DNA from: CAZKHG01 sp964552655
GTDB lineage: Bacteria; Bacteroidota; Bacteroidia; Bacteroidales; Tenuifilaceae
Direction of reading: 5' to 3'
Length of the DNA: 64,000 bases
Assembly: GCA_964552655.1 (NCBI GenBank)
Contig: CAZKHG010000001.1
Coordinates: 124,001-188,000, forward strand
The notes under the pieces are model-generated. The model was given only the letters and a program-made list of their open reading frames with translations, had not been told where the DNA came from and did not search any database. Made by a program: the position numbers and the translations under genes. Of the stretch, positions 57,057 to 64,000 are shown in pieces (position 1 is the stretch's first letter; each line of letters opens with the position of its first letter).

Positions 57057-59087
57057 ATGGATTTTATTAAAAATATGGCAGATTCGAATAGAAACACGGA
57101 CAATAACCAGGAGCATAACGATCCCCTTTTCGGGGGGAGTAGTGATAACAGCAAAAAATTTTCACCCAAATTCAATGTTTATTGGGTGTACATAGTAATC
57201 ATTGCAGCTATCTTTTTACTAAACTTTTACTATAGCGGTCGCAATGCTGTTGAAACCACCTGGCAGGAGGTAAAAGAGCAGATGATTGCCAACGATGATG
57301 TTGCAAAAATAGTGATCATCCGGAATCAGGGTAAGGTTGAAATCTTTATTAAAGATGATAAGCTATCTAAGTATAAGGATCGGCTTGGCACAGGAATGAA
57401 CGCCGTTCCAAAATCAGGACCACATTTCTACTTTACCATTGGGTCAATTGAAACATTTGAGAAACAATTCAACGACCTTCAAAAAAATATCCCATATAAA
57501 TACGAGGAAAGAATTAATTACTTCAGCGATGTATTGAGTTGGATACTGCCAATTCTTATTATAGTTGGAATCTGGATTTTTATCTTCCGGAGAATGAGCA
57601 AAGGGGTTGGTGGTGGCCCGGGGAATATTTTCAATGTTGGTAAATCGAAAGCACAGCTATTTGACAAAGAATCCACTACGGTAAAGACTGATTTTAAAGA
57701 CGTTGCCGGGCTGGAAGAGGCCAAAGTGGAAGTAATGGAAATTGTAGATTTTCTTAAAAATCCAAAAAAATACACCGATCTTGGCGGAAAAATCCCTAAA
57801 GGTGCACTACTGGTAGGCCCTCCGGGCACCGGTAAAACATTACTTGCCAAGGCTGTTGCCGGCGAGGCCAATGTTCCATTCTTCAGTATGTCTGGTTCCG
57901 ATTTTGTAGAAATGTTCGTTGGAGTTGGTGCTTCCCGTGTCCGTGATCTTTTCCGTCAGGCCAAGGAGAAGGCACCATGTATTGTATTTATTGACGAGGT
58001 GGATGCCATTGGCAGGGCTCGTGGTAAAAATCCAAGTTTCTCGGCTAACGATGAAAGGGAGAATACCCTTAATCAGCTTCTAACCGAGATGGACGGGTTT
58101 GCTTCAAACCAGGGGGTAATAATTATGGCTGCAACCAACCGGGCAGATGTTCTGGACAGAGCACTTCTTCGTGCCGGAAGGTTTGACAGGCAAATACACG
58201 TTGAACTTCCTGATGCCAAAGAGCGATTGGATATTTTCAAGGTACACCTTCGTCCCCTGAAACTTGAGGAGGGATTCGATATTTCTTTCCTGGCTAAACA
58301 AACTCCCGGCTTTTCAGGCGCAGATATTGCAAATGTTTGCAATGAAGCCGCACTGATAGCTGCCCGCAAAAATAAAAAATCGGTACAACGTCAGGATTTC
58401 CTCGATGCCATTGACAGGATTATAGGTGGTCTGGAAAGAAAAAATAAGATCATCTCACTTGAAGAAAAGAAAACAATTGCTTATCATGAAGCAGGTCACG
58501 CAACGGTGAGCTGGCTGTTAGAACATGCCAATCCGCTCTTAAAAGTTTCAATCATCCCCCGTGGACGATCACTTGGAGCAGCATGGTACCTGCCCGAAGA
58601 AAGACAGATTACCACTACAGAACAACTTTTTGATGAAATGTGCTCTGCGTTGGGGGGAAGGGCATCGGAAGAAATAACCTTCAAACGTATCTCAACCGGA
58701 GCTTTGAACGATCTGGAACGGGTAACAAAGCAGGCTTACGCCATGATTGCATATTTTGGGATGGGCGAATCAATCGGCAATCTGAGCTACTACGATTCCT
58801 CCGGCCAATCTGAATTTTCATTTGGGAAACCTTACAGTGAAAAGACTGCCGAATCAATCGACAAGGAGGTTAAAGATCTTGTGGAAAAGGCTTATTCAAT
58901 TGCTAAAAAAATCCTTACAGAAAATAATGAAGGGCTAAACAAGCTGGCAGAGCTTCTGCTCGATAGAGAAGTTATCTTTAGCGAAGATCTTGAGAATATA
59001 TTTGGTCCCCGAAAATCTATCAGTCGCGAAGAGGAACTTGCCAAAGATCTGGAAAAAGCTCAACAGGAGCAAAATGGGAAAAAGTAA
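57057..59087 (+). CDS. ftsH: ATP-dependent zinc metalloprotease FtsH
   Basis: Membrane-bound AAA+ protease for quality control of membrane and some soluble proteins. The 676-residue protein has helices at about 41-61 (VYWVYIVIIAAIFLLNFYYS) and 160-180 (VLSWILPILIIVGIWIFIFR) enclosing a periplasmic domain. Then come Walker A VGPPGTGKT (about 251-259), Walker B CIVFIDEVDAIG, the SRH region and zinc motif HEAGH (about 477-481). A polar N-terminal extension of about 40 residues precedes the first helix. It is followed after 50 bases by cdsA. Confidence 0.97.
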   Translation: MDFIKNMADSNRNTDNNQEHNDPLFGGSSDNSKKFSPKFNVYWVYIVIIAAIFLLNFYYSGRNAVETTWQEVKEQMIANDDVAKIVIIRNQGKVEIFIKDDKLSKYKDRLGTGMNAVPKSGPHFYFTIGSIETFEKQFNDLQKNIPYKYEERINYFSDVLSWILPILIIVGIWIFIFRRMSKGVGGGPGNIFNVGKSKAQLFDKESTTVKTDFKDVAGLEEAKVEVMEIVDFLKNPKKYTDLGGKIPKGALLVGPPGTGKTLLAKAVAGEANVPFFSMSGSDFVEMFVGVGASRVRDLFRQAKEKAPCIVFIDEVDAIGRARGKNPSFSANDERENTLNQLLTEMDGFASNQGVIIMAATNRADVLDRALLRAGRFDRQIHVELPDAKERLDIFKVHLRPLKLEEGFDISFLAKQTPGFSGADIANVCNEAALIAARKNKKSVQRQDFLDAIDRIIGGLERKNKIISLEEKKTIAYHEAGHATVSWLLEHANPLLKVSIIPRGRSLGAAWYLPEERQITTTEQLFDEMCSALGGRASEEITFKRISTGALNDLERVTKQAYAMIAYFGMGESIGNLSYYDSSGQSEFSFGKPYSEKTAESIDKEVKDLVEKAYSIAKKILTENNEGLNKLAELLLDREVIFSEDLENIFGPRKSISREEELAKDLEKAQQEQNGKK

Positions 59088-59137
59088 TATGGAGGTGTTA
59101 ATTTTTTTATAATTTAGCCCTAATTTAGCATTTAACA

Positions 59138-59965
59138 TTGAATAACTTTCTAAAAAGAACAATTAGCGGATTGCTGTTTATAATAGCAATAGTAGGTTCA
59201 ATTTTCCTGGGTCGAATTCCCTTTTTTATTGTTTTCCTTGGGTTGATGATTGCTACCATGTATGAGTTTTATAACCTCAGTATGAGAGCAAGGATACGTC
59301 CCCAGTTTTTATTTGGGATCCTGCTTGGGGCAACTATTTTTGTTTGGTCCTATCTATATGCTTCAGGCCAACTCGAGCCCATCACTTTTTTCGGTATTTT
59401 GCCTCTGATTATGAGTGTTTATATCATCGAACTCTATCGAGCGCATCAAAGGCCGTTTCATAATATTGCTTTTACATTACTGGGAGTGCTTTATATTGCA
59501 TTACCCTTTTCATTGCTGAATTTTTTTGTTTTAAACGGAACTACATTTCGGTTGTCATATACACCAGATATCCTATTGGGCTACTTTTTTTTGATCTGGG
59601 CCAATGATACCGGTGCCTACCTTTTTGGGATGAGTATCGGTAAGCATAAGTTATTCCCAAGAGTATCACCCAAAAAAACGTGGGAGGGTTTTGCAGGGGG
59701 TTTGATCTTCACCGGTATTGTTGCCTGGATTATCTCCATGTTTTTTTACGATATCAGTATAGCTCATTGGTTAACCATTGGGCTTATAGCTGCAATTATG
59801 GGTGTATTTGGTGATCTGGTTGAGTCTATGCTGAAACGTAGTATTGGGGTAAAAGATTCGGGTAAGTTTTTACCCGGGCATGGTGGACTGCTTGACCGGT
59901 TCGATGCGATTTTGCTTTCAGTACCAGTTGTTTATGCATACCTCGAGGTTATGATGTTAATATAA
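59138..59965 (+). CDS. cdsA: Phosphatidate cytidylyltransferase (CDP-DAG synthase)
   Basis: Forms CDP-diacylglycerol from phosphatidic acid and CTP in the inner membrane. The 275-residue protein has eight or so helices and the complete CdsA signature S-x-L-K-R-x4-K-D-x-G-K-x-L-P-x-H-G-G near residues 229-250 (ESMLKRSIGVKDSGKF, then LPGHGGLLDRFD), plus SPKKTWEGFAGG at about 184. The start is TTG at 59138, directly in front of the first helix; no ATG is available without loss of that helix. psd follows after 12 bases. Confidence 0.95.
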   Translation: MNNFLKRTISGLLFIIAIVGSIFLGRIPFFIVFLGLMIATMYEFYNLSMRARIRPQFLFGILLGATIFVWSYLYASGQLEPITFFGILPLIMSVYIIELYRAHQRPFHNIAFTLLGVLYIALPFSLLNFFVLNGTTFRLSYTPDILLGYFFLIWANDTGAYLFGMSIGKHKLFPRVSPKKTWEGFAGGLIFTGIVAWIISMFFYDISIAHWLTIGLIAAIMGVFGDLVESMLKRSIGVKDSGKFLPGHGGLLDRFDAILLSVPVVYAYLEVMMLI

Positions 59966-59977
59966 TAATATTCAAGA

Positions 59978-60646
59978 ATGAAAATACATAAAGAAGGTTT
60001 TAAGATTCTCTTTGTAGTATCACTTTTTCTTTTAATCATTGATTTAACAGGATATTTCCTTTTAAGTTTTTATGCCTTTGTTACAATTTCAATTATTTTA
60101 ATCCTCTGGCTAGCTTTTCTTTTCAGGTTTTTCAGAGTTCCACACCGCCAGATAGCATCCAATGAGAATGACATTATTGCACCAGCCGATGGTACGATTG
60201 TAGCCATTGAAGAAGTATTCGAAGATGAATTCCTTCAACGAAAATGTATTCAGGTTTCAACTTTTATGTCGATCTGGAATGTGCATATAAATTGGTTCTC
60301 TGTTGCAGGAATCGTAAAATACTATAAATACCATCCCGGTAATTACCTGGTAGCCAAACACCCAAAATCATCAACAATGAATGAGAGAACAACCATTGTT
60401 GTTGAAAGAAAGGATGGAGTCCTGATCTTAATGCGACAGATAGCTGGTGCCGTTGCCCGCAGAATTGTCAGCTATGCCAATGTTGGGAAACAGGTTGAGC
60501 AATGTTCTGAGCTCGGCTTTATTAAATTTGGATCACGGGTTGATCTTTTCCTGCCTACGGATGCAATAATCAGGGTGAGCCTAAATCAGAAGGTAAGGGG
60601 TACTCAAACCATTATTGCTGAAATTCCAACCCGGAACCCACTTTAA
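59978..60646 (+). CDS. psd: Phosphatidylserine decarboxylase family protein
   Basis: Converts phosphatidylserine to phosphatidylethanolamine. The 222-residue protein is the short (PSD-A) type, with two N-terminal helices (about 8-48) and a catalytic domain with IIAPADGTIVAIEEV (about 66-80), TFMSIWNVHINWFS (about 97-110) and the self-cleavage site GSR in FIKFGSRVDLF (about 184-194). Cleavage at this Ser would give the pyruvoyl group. It lies 12 bases after cdsA. pssA, which supplies the substrate, is 13 kb away. Confidence 0.94.
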   Translation: MKIHKEGFKILFVVSLFLLIIDLTGYFLLSFYAFVTISIILILWLAFLFRFFRVPHRQIASNENDIIAPADGTIVAIEEVFEDEFLQRKCIQVSTFMSIWNVHINWFSVAGIVKYYKYHPGNYLVAKHPKSSTMNERTTIVVERKDGVLILMRQIAGAVARRIVSYANVGKQVEQCSELGFIKFGSRVDLFLPTDAIIRVSLNQKVRGTQTIIAEIPTRNPL

Positions 60647-60707
60647 TTTTTTTGTTTCCTTTTAATTCACCTCTTCTCTAGCTACGAGCTATTTTAATCC
60701 CACTGCC

Positions 60708-60750
60708 CTATAAAATAAAACCCTGATGGGGTTTTAAAACTCTATCAGGG
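60708..60750 (-). terminator. Rho-independent terminator of gcvP
   Basis: A 30-base near-perfect palindrome (60721-60750) whose arms start CCCTGAT and end ATCAGGG, with two G-T/A-C type imperfections around a GTTTTAAAAC centre. On the minus strand it is followed by TTTTATTTTATAG. It is placed 24 bases past the gcvP stop, and may also block plus-strand transcription from psd. Confidence 0.8.
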
Positions 60751-60774
60751 TAAAATATAAATATTAAAGGGATA

Positions 60775-63642
60775 TTAGAGGTAATCCTCGATGGGTGCAC
60801 AGGTACAAACCAGATTTCTGTCGCCATACCCCGAATCAATTTTGCTAACCATTGGCCAGAATTTATTTGATGCAATCCAGGCAAGAGGAAATGCTGCTTT
60901 TTGACGGCCATACGAATGCTTCCAATCATCACCGGTAACCTCAGGGGCAGTGTGTGGGGCATTTTTTACCACATTGTCAACCTTATCGGCATTACCTTCC
61001 CTAATTTCCTCAAGTTCTTTTTTAATGGCAATCAACGTTTCAACAAACCTGTCAAGTTCCTGCTTTGATTCGCTCTCGGTTGGTTCAACCATGAGAGTTT
61101 CGTGAACCGGGAACGAAAGGGTTGGGGCATGAAAACCATAATCCATTAAACGACGGGCTATATCGCCAGTTTCAACGTCGTAGGTTGCTTTAAAATGGTG
61201 ACAATCGAGGATCATCTCGTGGGCCACCCTGCCGGATTCACCAGTATAAAGTACCTCATAATACCCTTTTAGCTTAGCAGCCATATAGTTCGCATTTAAA
61301 ATAGCCATTTTCGTAACCTTGGTCAACCCTTCCTCGCCAAGCATAAGAATATAACCGTAAGTTATCGGAAGAACGCTTGCACTCCCATACTGAGCGGCTG
61401 ATACTGCAGTAATTCCTTTATCACCACCAACTTTCACAACCGGATGTGATGGCAGGAATTCAGCCAGGTGTTTGGCAACAGCTATTGGCCCAACACCTGG
61501 GCCGCCTCCACCATGAGGTATTGCAAATGTTTTGTGCAAATTCAAATGACAAACATCAGCGCCAATCTCACCAGGACTAGTTAGGCCAACCTGAGCATTC
61601 ATATTAGCTCCGTCCATATAAACTAATCCGCCATTCTTATGGATTATATCCACCATTTCACGGATACGGCTTTCGAAAACACCGTGAGTTGAAGGGTAAG
61701 TAACCATGAAGGCAGAAAGATTTTCCTTATGCTGCTCAGCTTTAATTTTTAAATCATCTACGTTGATGTTCCCTTTATCATCGCAAGCTATCACCACAAC
61801 TTCCATTCCTGCCATTGCAGCACTGGCCGGGTTAGTTCCGTGAGCAGATGCAGGTATTAAAACAACCTTCCGATGGGTATCGCCCTTATTTATATGGTAT
61901 TGGCGGATAACCATCAGACCAGCATATTCGCCAGCAGCACCGGAATTTGGCTGCAACGAAACTGCTTCAAAACCGGTAATTTCAGCCAGAAATTTTTCCA
62001 AATCATGGATCATCTCCAGATAACCCTGAACCTGATCAACCGGAACAAATGGGTGAATACCACCAAACTCAGCCCAACTTAACGGGAGCATCAACACAGC
62101 TGCATTCAACTTCATAGTGCAGCTTCCCAATGAGATCATGCTGTGATTTAATGCGATATCCCTTCTTTCCAACTTTTTGATATAGCGCATCATCTCTGTT
62201 TCTGAGTGTAACATGTTGAAGACCTTTTCTGTAAGGTATTGGCTTTTTCGTTGCAGGTTCTGGGGCAAAGTGTTTGTTCCTGCTACTTCGGAAACAGGTG
62301 TTGCCTTTTTTCCAATTGCTTCAGCAAATATATTTATGATGCTGTTGATTTCTGCTAAAGAGGTGACTTCGTCAAAACTTAAACCAATTGAGCCATTTTG
62401 TTTGTATAAGAAATTCAGCTTTTGGGCGAGCGCTTTTTCTCTGATTGACTCAACTTTGACATTCGCCGGCAAACCAATCTCAATGGTATCAAAAAATGAT
62501 CTTACATTCTGCGTATAACCCAGTTTAACCAGCTCATTGGCAACCAGAACGGCTGCACTGTGAACGTAAGTTGCAATACGTTTTATGCCCTCAGGACCAT
62601 GATAAACAGCATACATTCCAGCCATTGTGGCAAGCAAAGCCTGAGCTGTACAAATATTTGAGGTTGCACGTTCGCGTTTAATGTGTTGTTCACGGGTTTG
62701 CAAAGCCATTCGCAGAGCTTTATTCCCATGACGGTCAACAGAAACCCCGATAATTCTGCCAGGCATACTGCGTTTAAAATCATCCCTGGTCGCAAAAAAG
62801 GCAGCATGGGGACCACCAAAACCCATTGGTACGCCAAATCGTTGGGTGGATCCAACCACTATATCTGCACCCCATTCTGCTGGTGGGACAATAAGTGCCA
62901 GACTCAGCAAATCTGCAATAGCAGTTACCATTACTCCGGCATCATGAGCCTTTTGTGTAAATGCCGAATAATCCCGAACAGTTCCTTTAGCTGATGGGTA
63001 TTGTACAATTGCACCAAACTCAGCTCCGTTAAAGTTATATTCGCTATAACAACCAGTTACTATTTTAATTCCAAGCGGGTTTGCCCGTGTTATAATAACC
63101 TCCAGGTTTTGCGGAAAAATATCCTGATCAACAAATAGTACATTTTTACCGTCTTTTACAGCCTGACGGCTTCTCAGGTTAAACATCATGATCATCCCTT
63201 CTGATGCAGCAGTAGATTCATCAAGTAATGAAGCATTGGCAATTGGCATGCCGGTTAAATCCATAACAACGGTTTGGAAATTGAGCAATGCCTCCAATCG
63301 CCCCTGGCTGATCTCTGCCTGATAAGGTGTGTAGGAAGTGTACCACCCCGGGTTCTCAAAAATATTCCTGAGTATTACCGCTGGAGTAGCAGTTCGGTAA
63401 TAGCCTAACCCAATAAATGAGCTGTAAACTTTATTTTTTGAGGCCAGCTCTTTAATTCTGCCAAGGTACTCATACTCAGAGAGCGGTAAGGGCAGATTGA
63501 GTGGCTTCTTTAACCTGATTGATGGTGGTACTGCCTGATTAATCAACTCATCAAGGGTTGAAACCCCTATGACCTTTAACATCTCTTCAATTTCATTGTC
63601 GCGTGGACCAATATGGCGGGTTACAAAGGAATCTGTTATCAT
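60775..63642 (-). CDS. gcvP: Glycine dehydrogenase (decarboxylating), P-protein
   Basis: P-protein of the glycine cleavage system: decarboxylates glycine with PLP and passes the aminomethyl group to lipoylated H-protein. The 955-residue full-length homodimeric form begins FVTRHIGPRDNEIEEML. Marks include YTPYQAEISQGRLEALLNFQ, LPSHPVVKVGG, the PLP-Lys in CHLNLHKTFAIPHGGGGPG (about residue 704) and the end RNLVCTCAPIEDYL. gcvT and gcvH are not adjacent. No glycine riboswitch is visible in the 120-base upstream gap. Confidence 0.97.
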   Translation of the reverse strand: MITDSFVTRHIGPRDNEIEEMLKVIGVSTLDELINQAVPPSIRLKKPLNLPLPLSEYEYLGRIKELASKNKVYSSFIGLGYYRTATPAVILRNIFENPGWYTSYTPYQAEISQGRLEALLNFQTVVMDLTGMPIANASLLDESTAASEGMIMMFNLRSRQAVKDGKNVLFVDQDIFPQNLEVIITRANPLGIKIVTGCYSEYNFNGAEFGAIVQYPSAKGTVRDYSAFTQKAHDAGVMVTAIADLLSLALIVPPAEWGADIVVGSTQRFGVPMGFGGPHAAFFATRDDFKRSMPGRIIGVSVDRHGNKALRMALQTREQHIKRERATSNICTAQALLATMAGMYAVYHGPEGIKRIATYVHSAAVLVANELVKLGYTQNVRSFFDTIEIGLPANVKVESIREKALAQKLNFLYKQNGSIGLSFDEVTSLAEINSIINIFAEAIGKKATPVSEVAGTNTLPQNLQRKSQYLTEKVFNMLHSETEMMRYIKKLERRDIALNHSMISLGSCTMKLNAAVLMLPLSWAEFGGIHPFVPVDQVQGYLEMIHDLEKFLAEITGFEAVSLQPNSGAAGEYAGLMVIRQYHINKGDTHRKVVLIPASAHGTNPASAAMAGMEVVVIACDDKGNINVDDLKIKAEQHKENLSAFMVTYPSTHGVFESRIREMVDIIHKNGGLVYMDGANMNAQVGLTSPGEIGADVCHLNLHKTFAIPHGGGGPGVGPIAVAKHLAEFLPSHPVVKVGGDKGITAVSAAQYGSASVLPITYGYILMLGEEGLTKVTKMAILNANYMAAKLKGYYEVLYTGESGRVAHEMILDCHHFKATYDVETGDIARRLMDYGFHAPTLSFPVHETLMVEPTESESKQELDRFVETLIAIKKELEEIREGNADKVDNVVKNAPHTAPEVTGDDWKHSYGRQKAAFPLAWIASNKFWPMVSKIDSGYGDRNLVCTCAPIEDYL

Positions 63643-63762
63643 TACTATATATTTTAATGTTATTTGTAATTAAAATTCAATTTCTGGTGCAAAAGTATAA
63701 AATGATTATGGTTTTTTTATTGAGAATTATCATTTTAGAAATGTTCTCTTCCTGTTTGTTTT

Positions 63763-64000
63763 TTAAACCAAAAAAGGGTTATGTTTCTTCTCTGCTCCTA
63801 TTGTGCTTGATTCCCCATGTCCTGGATATAGGATAACATCATCACCAATAGGTAAAATTTTGTTTTTGATGCTTCTGATTATTGTCTCGTAATTTCCACC
63901 CTGTAGGTCGGTGCGACCAATAGACCCTTTGAAAAGGGTATCGCCTGTAAAAAGGATTTTATCCTGTTCGGCAAAAAAACAGACTCCACCCATTGTATGG
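63763..64000 (-). CDS. Metallo-beta-lactamase-fold hydrolase, C-terminal part (5' end outside window)
   Basis: The frame is open to the window edge and gives 78 or so C-terminal residues starting HTMGGVCFFAEQDKILFTGD. The metal ligands Asp in FTGDTLFKGSIGRTD and His in YPGHGESSTIG identify the glyoxalase II-like MBL family (YcbL type). The usual HTPGHTPGG motif is partly visible, here as HTMGG at the edge. The N-terminal HxHxDH motif lies outside. Substrate unknown. Confidence 0.85.
   Translation of the reverse strand, partial: HTMGGVCFFAEQDKILFTGDTLFKGSIGRTDLQGGNYETIIRSIKNKILPIGDDVILYPGHGESSTIGAEKKHNPFLV

Noticed and set aside
63643..63762. Possible glycine riboswitch upstream of gcvP
   Set aside because: Only 120 AT-rich bases without conserved GGAGA/aptamer-like stems; nothing supports a riboswitch.

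Overview
The window is a 64 kb piece of a Bacteroidota chromosome. It is most like the Bacteroidales/Marinilabiliales side of the phylum, but that is a family-level judgement only. The evidence is a type IX secretion C-terminal domain with PKD repeats, a PorV/PorQ-type outer-membrane protein, DUF4369/TlpA-type lipoproteins, a DUF4492-cydA-cydB operon, a fused DAHP synthase-chorismate mutase, the purH-mreBCD-mrdA-rodA order, and several candidate promoters carrying the Bacteroidota -7 motif TAnnTTTG. Clear Shine-Dalgarno sequences are scarce. Most genes are housekeeping. I see no rRNA, tRNA, CRISPR array, prophage or insertion sequence, and no gene-free stretch longer than 300 bases.

Layout. 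0-7 kb: the 3' part of murA, a secreted M28 peptidase, grpE-dnaJ, and a two-gene ABC exporter closed by a terminator. 7-13.3 kb: an HD phosphohydrolase behind an unusual concentric palindrome; on the minus strand DUF4492-cydA-cydB and an uncatalogued 41-residue membrane protein; then a T9SS-exported PKD protein and an AI-2E-family transporter. 13.4-22 kb: an EamA transporter, arginine deiminase, a DUF2892 protein, an LTA-synthase-like phosphatase-fold enzyme, a YihY/BrkB protein, and ribF-ahcY.

22-31.4 kb (minus strand) is a tight four-gene glycogen operon in transcription order: debranching enzyme, GT4 glycosyltransferase, GH57 glucanase and a 1415-residue fusion of a glycogen synthase-like GT domain with an alpha-glucan phosphorylase. 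The GH57 enzyme ends in a histone-H1-like Lys/Ala/Pro tail of about 108 residues. These two fusions are the most unusual architectures in the window. Divergent from the operon are two tandem thioredoxin-fold lipoproteins, one with CSSC and one with both active-site cysteines lost, then an LpxH-like pyrophosphatase with no ordinary start codon and an AcpH-like phosphodiesterase.

35.6-43.6 kb: rodA, mrdA, mreD, mreC, mreB and purH (minus strand; the elongasome), then carbonic anhydrase. 43.8-49.8 kb: a glutaminyl cyclase-like lipoprotein, a HAD protein, a PorV/PorQ-family protein, pssA, purS, DAHP synthase-chorismate mutase and Ppx/GppA. 49.9-56.4 kb: a sigma-54-type response regulator without a DNA-binding domain, two unknown envelope proteins, coaD, a third thioredoxin-fold protein, and a Nudix/pyrE pair whose start codons share one CCATGG, then SRPBCC and birA. 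56.6-64 kb: rsfS-ftsH-cdsA-psd, gcvP, and the C-terminal part of a metallo-beta-lactamase-fold hydrolase.

Together the genes cover cell-wall elongation, phosphatidylethanolamine synthesis (cdsA, pssA and psd are all here), glycogen turnover, microaerobic respiration through cytochrome bd, and protein quality control (GrpE/DnaJ, FtsH).
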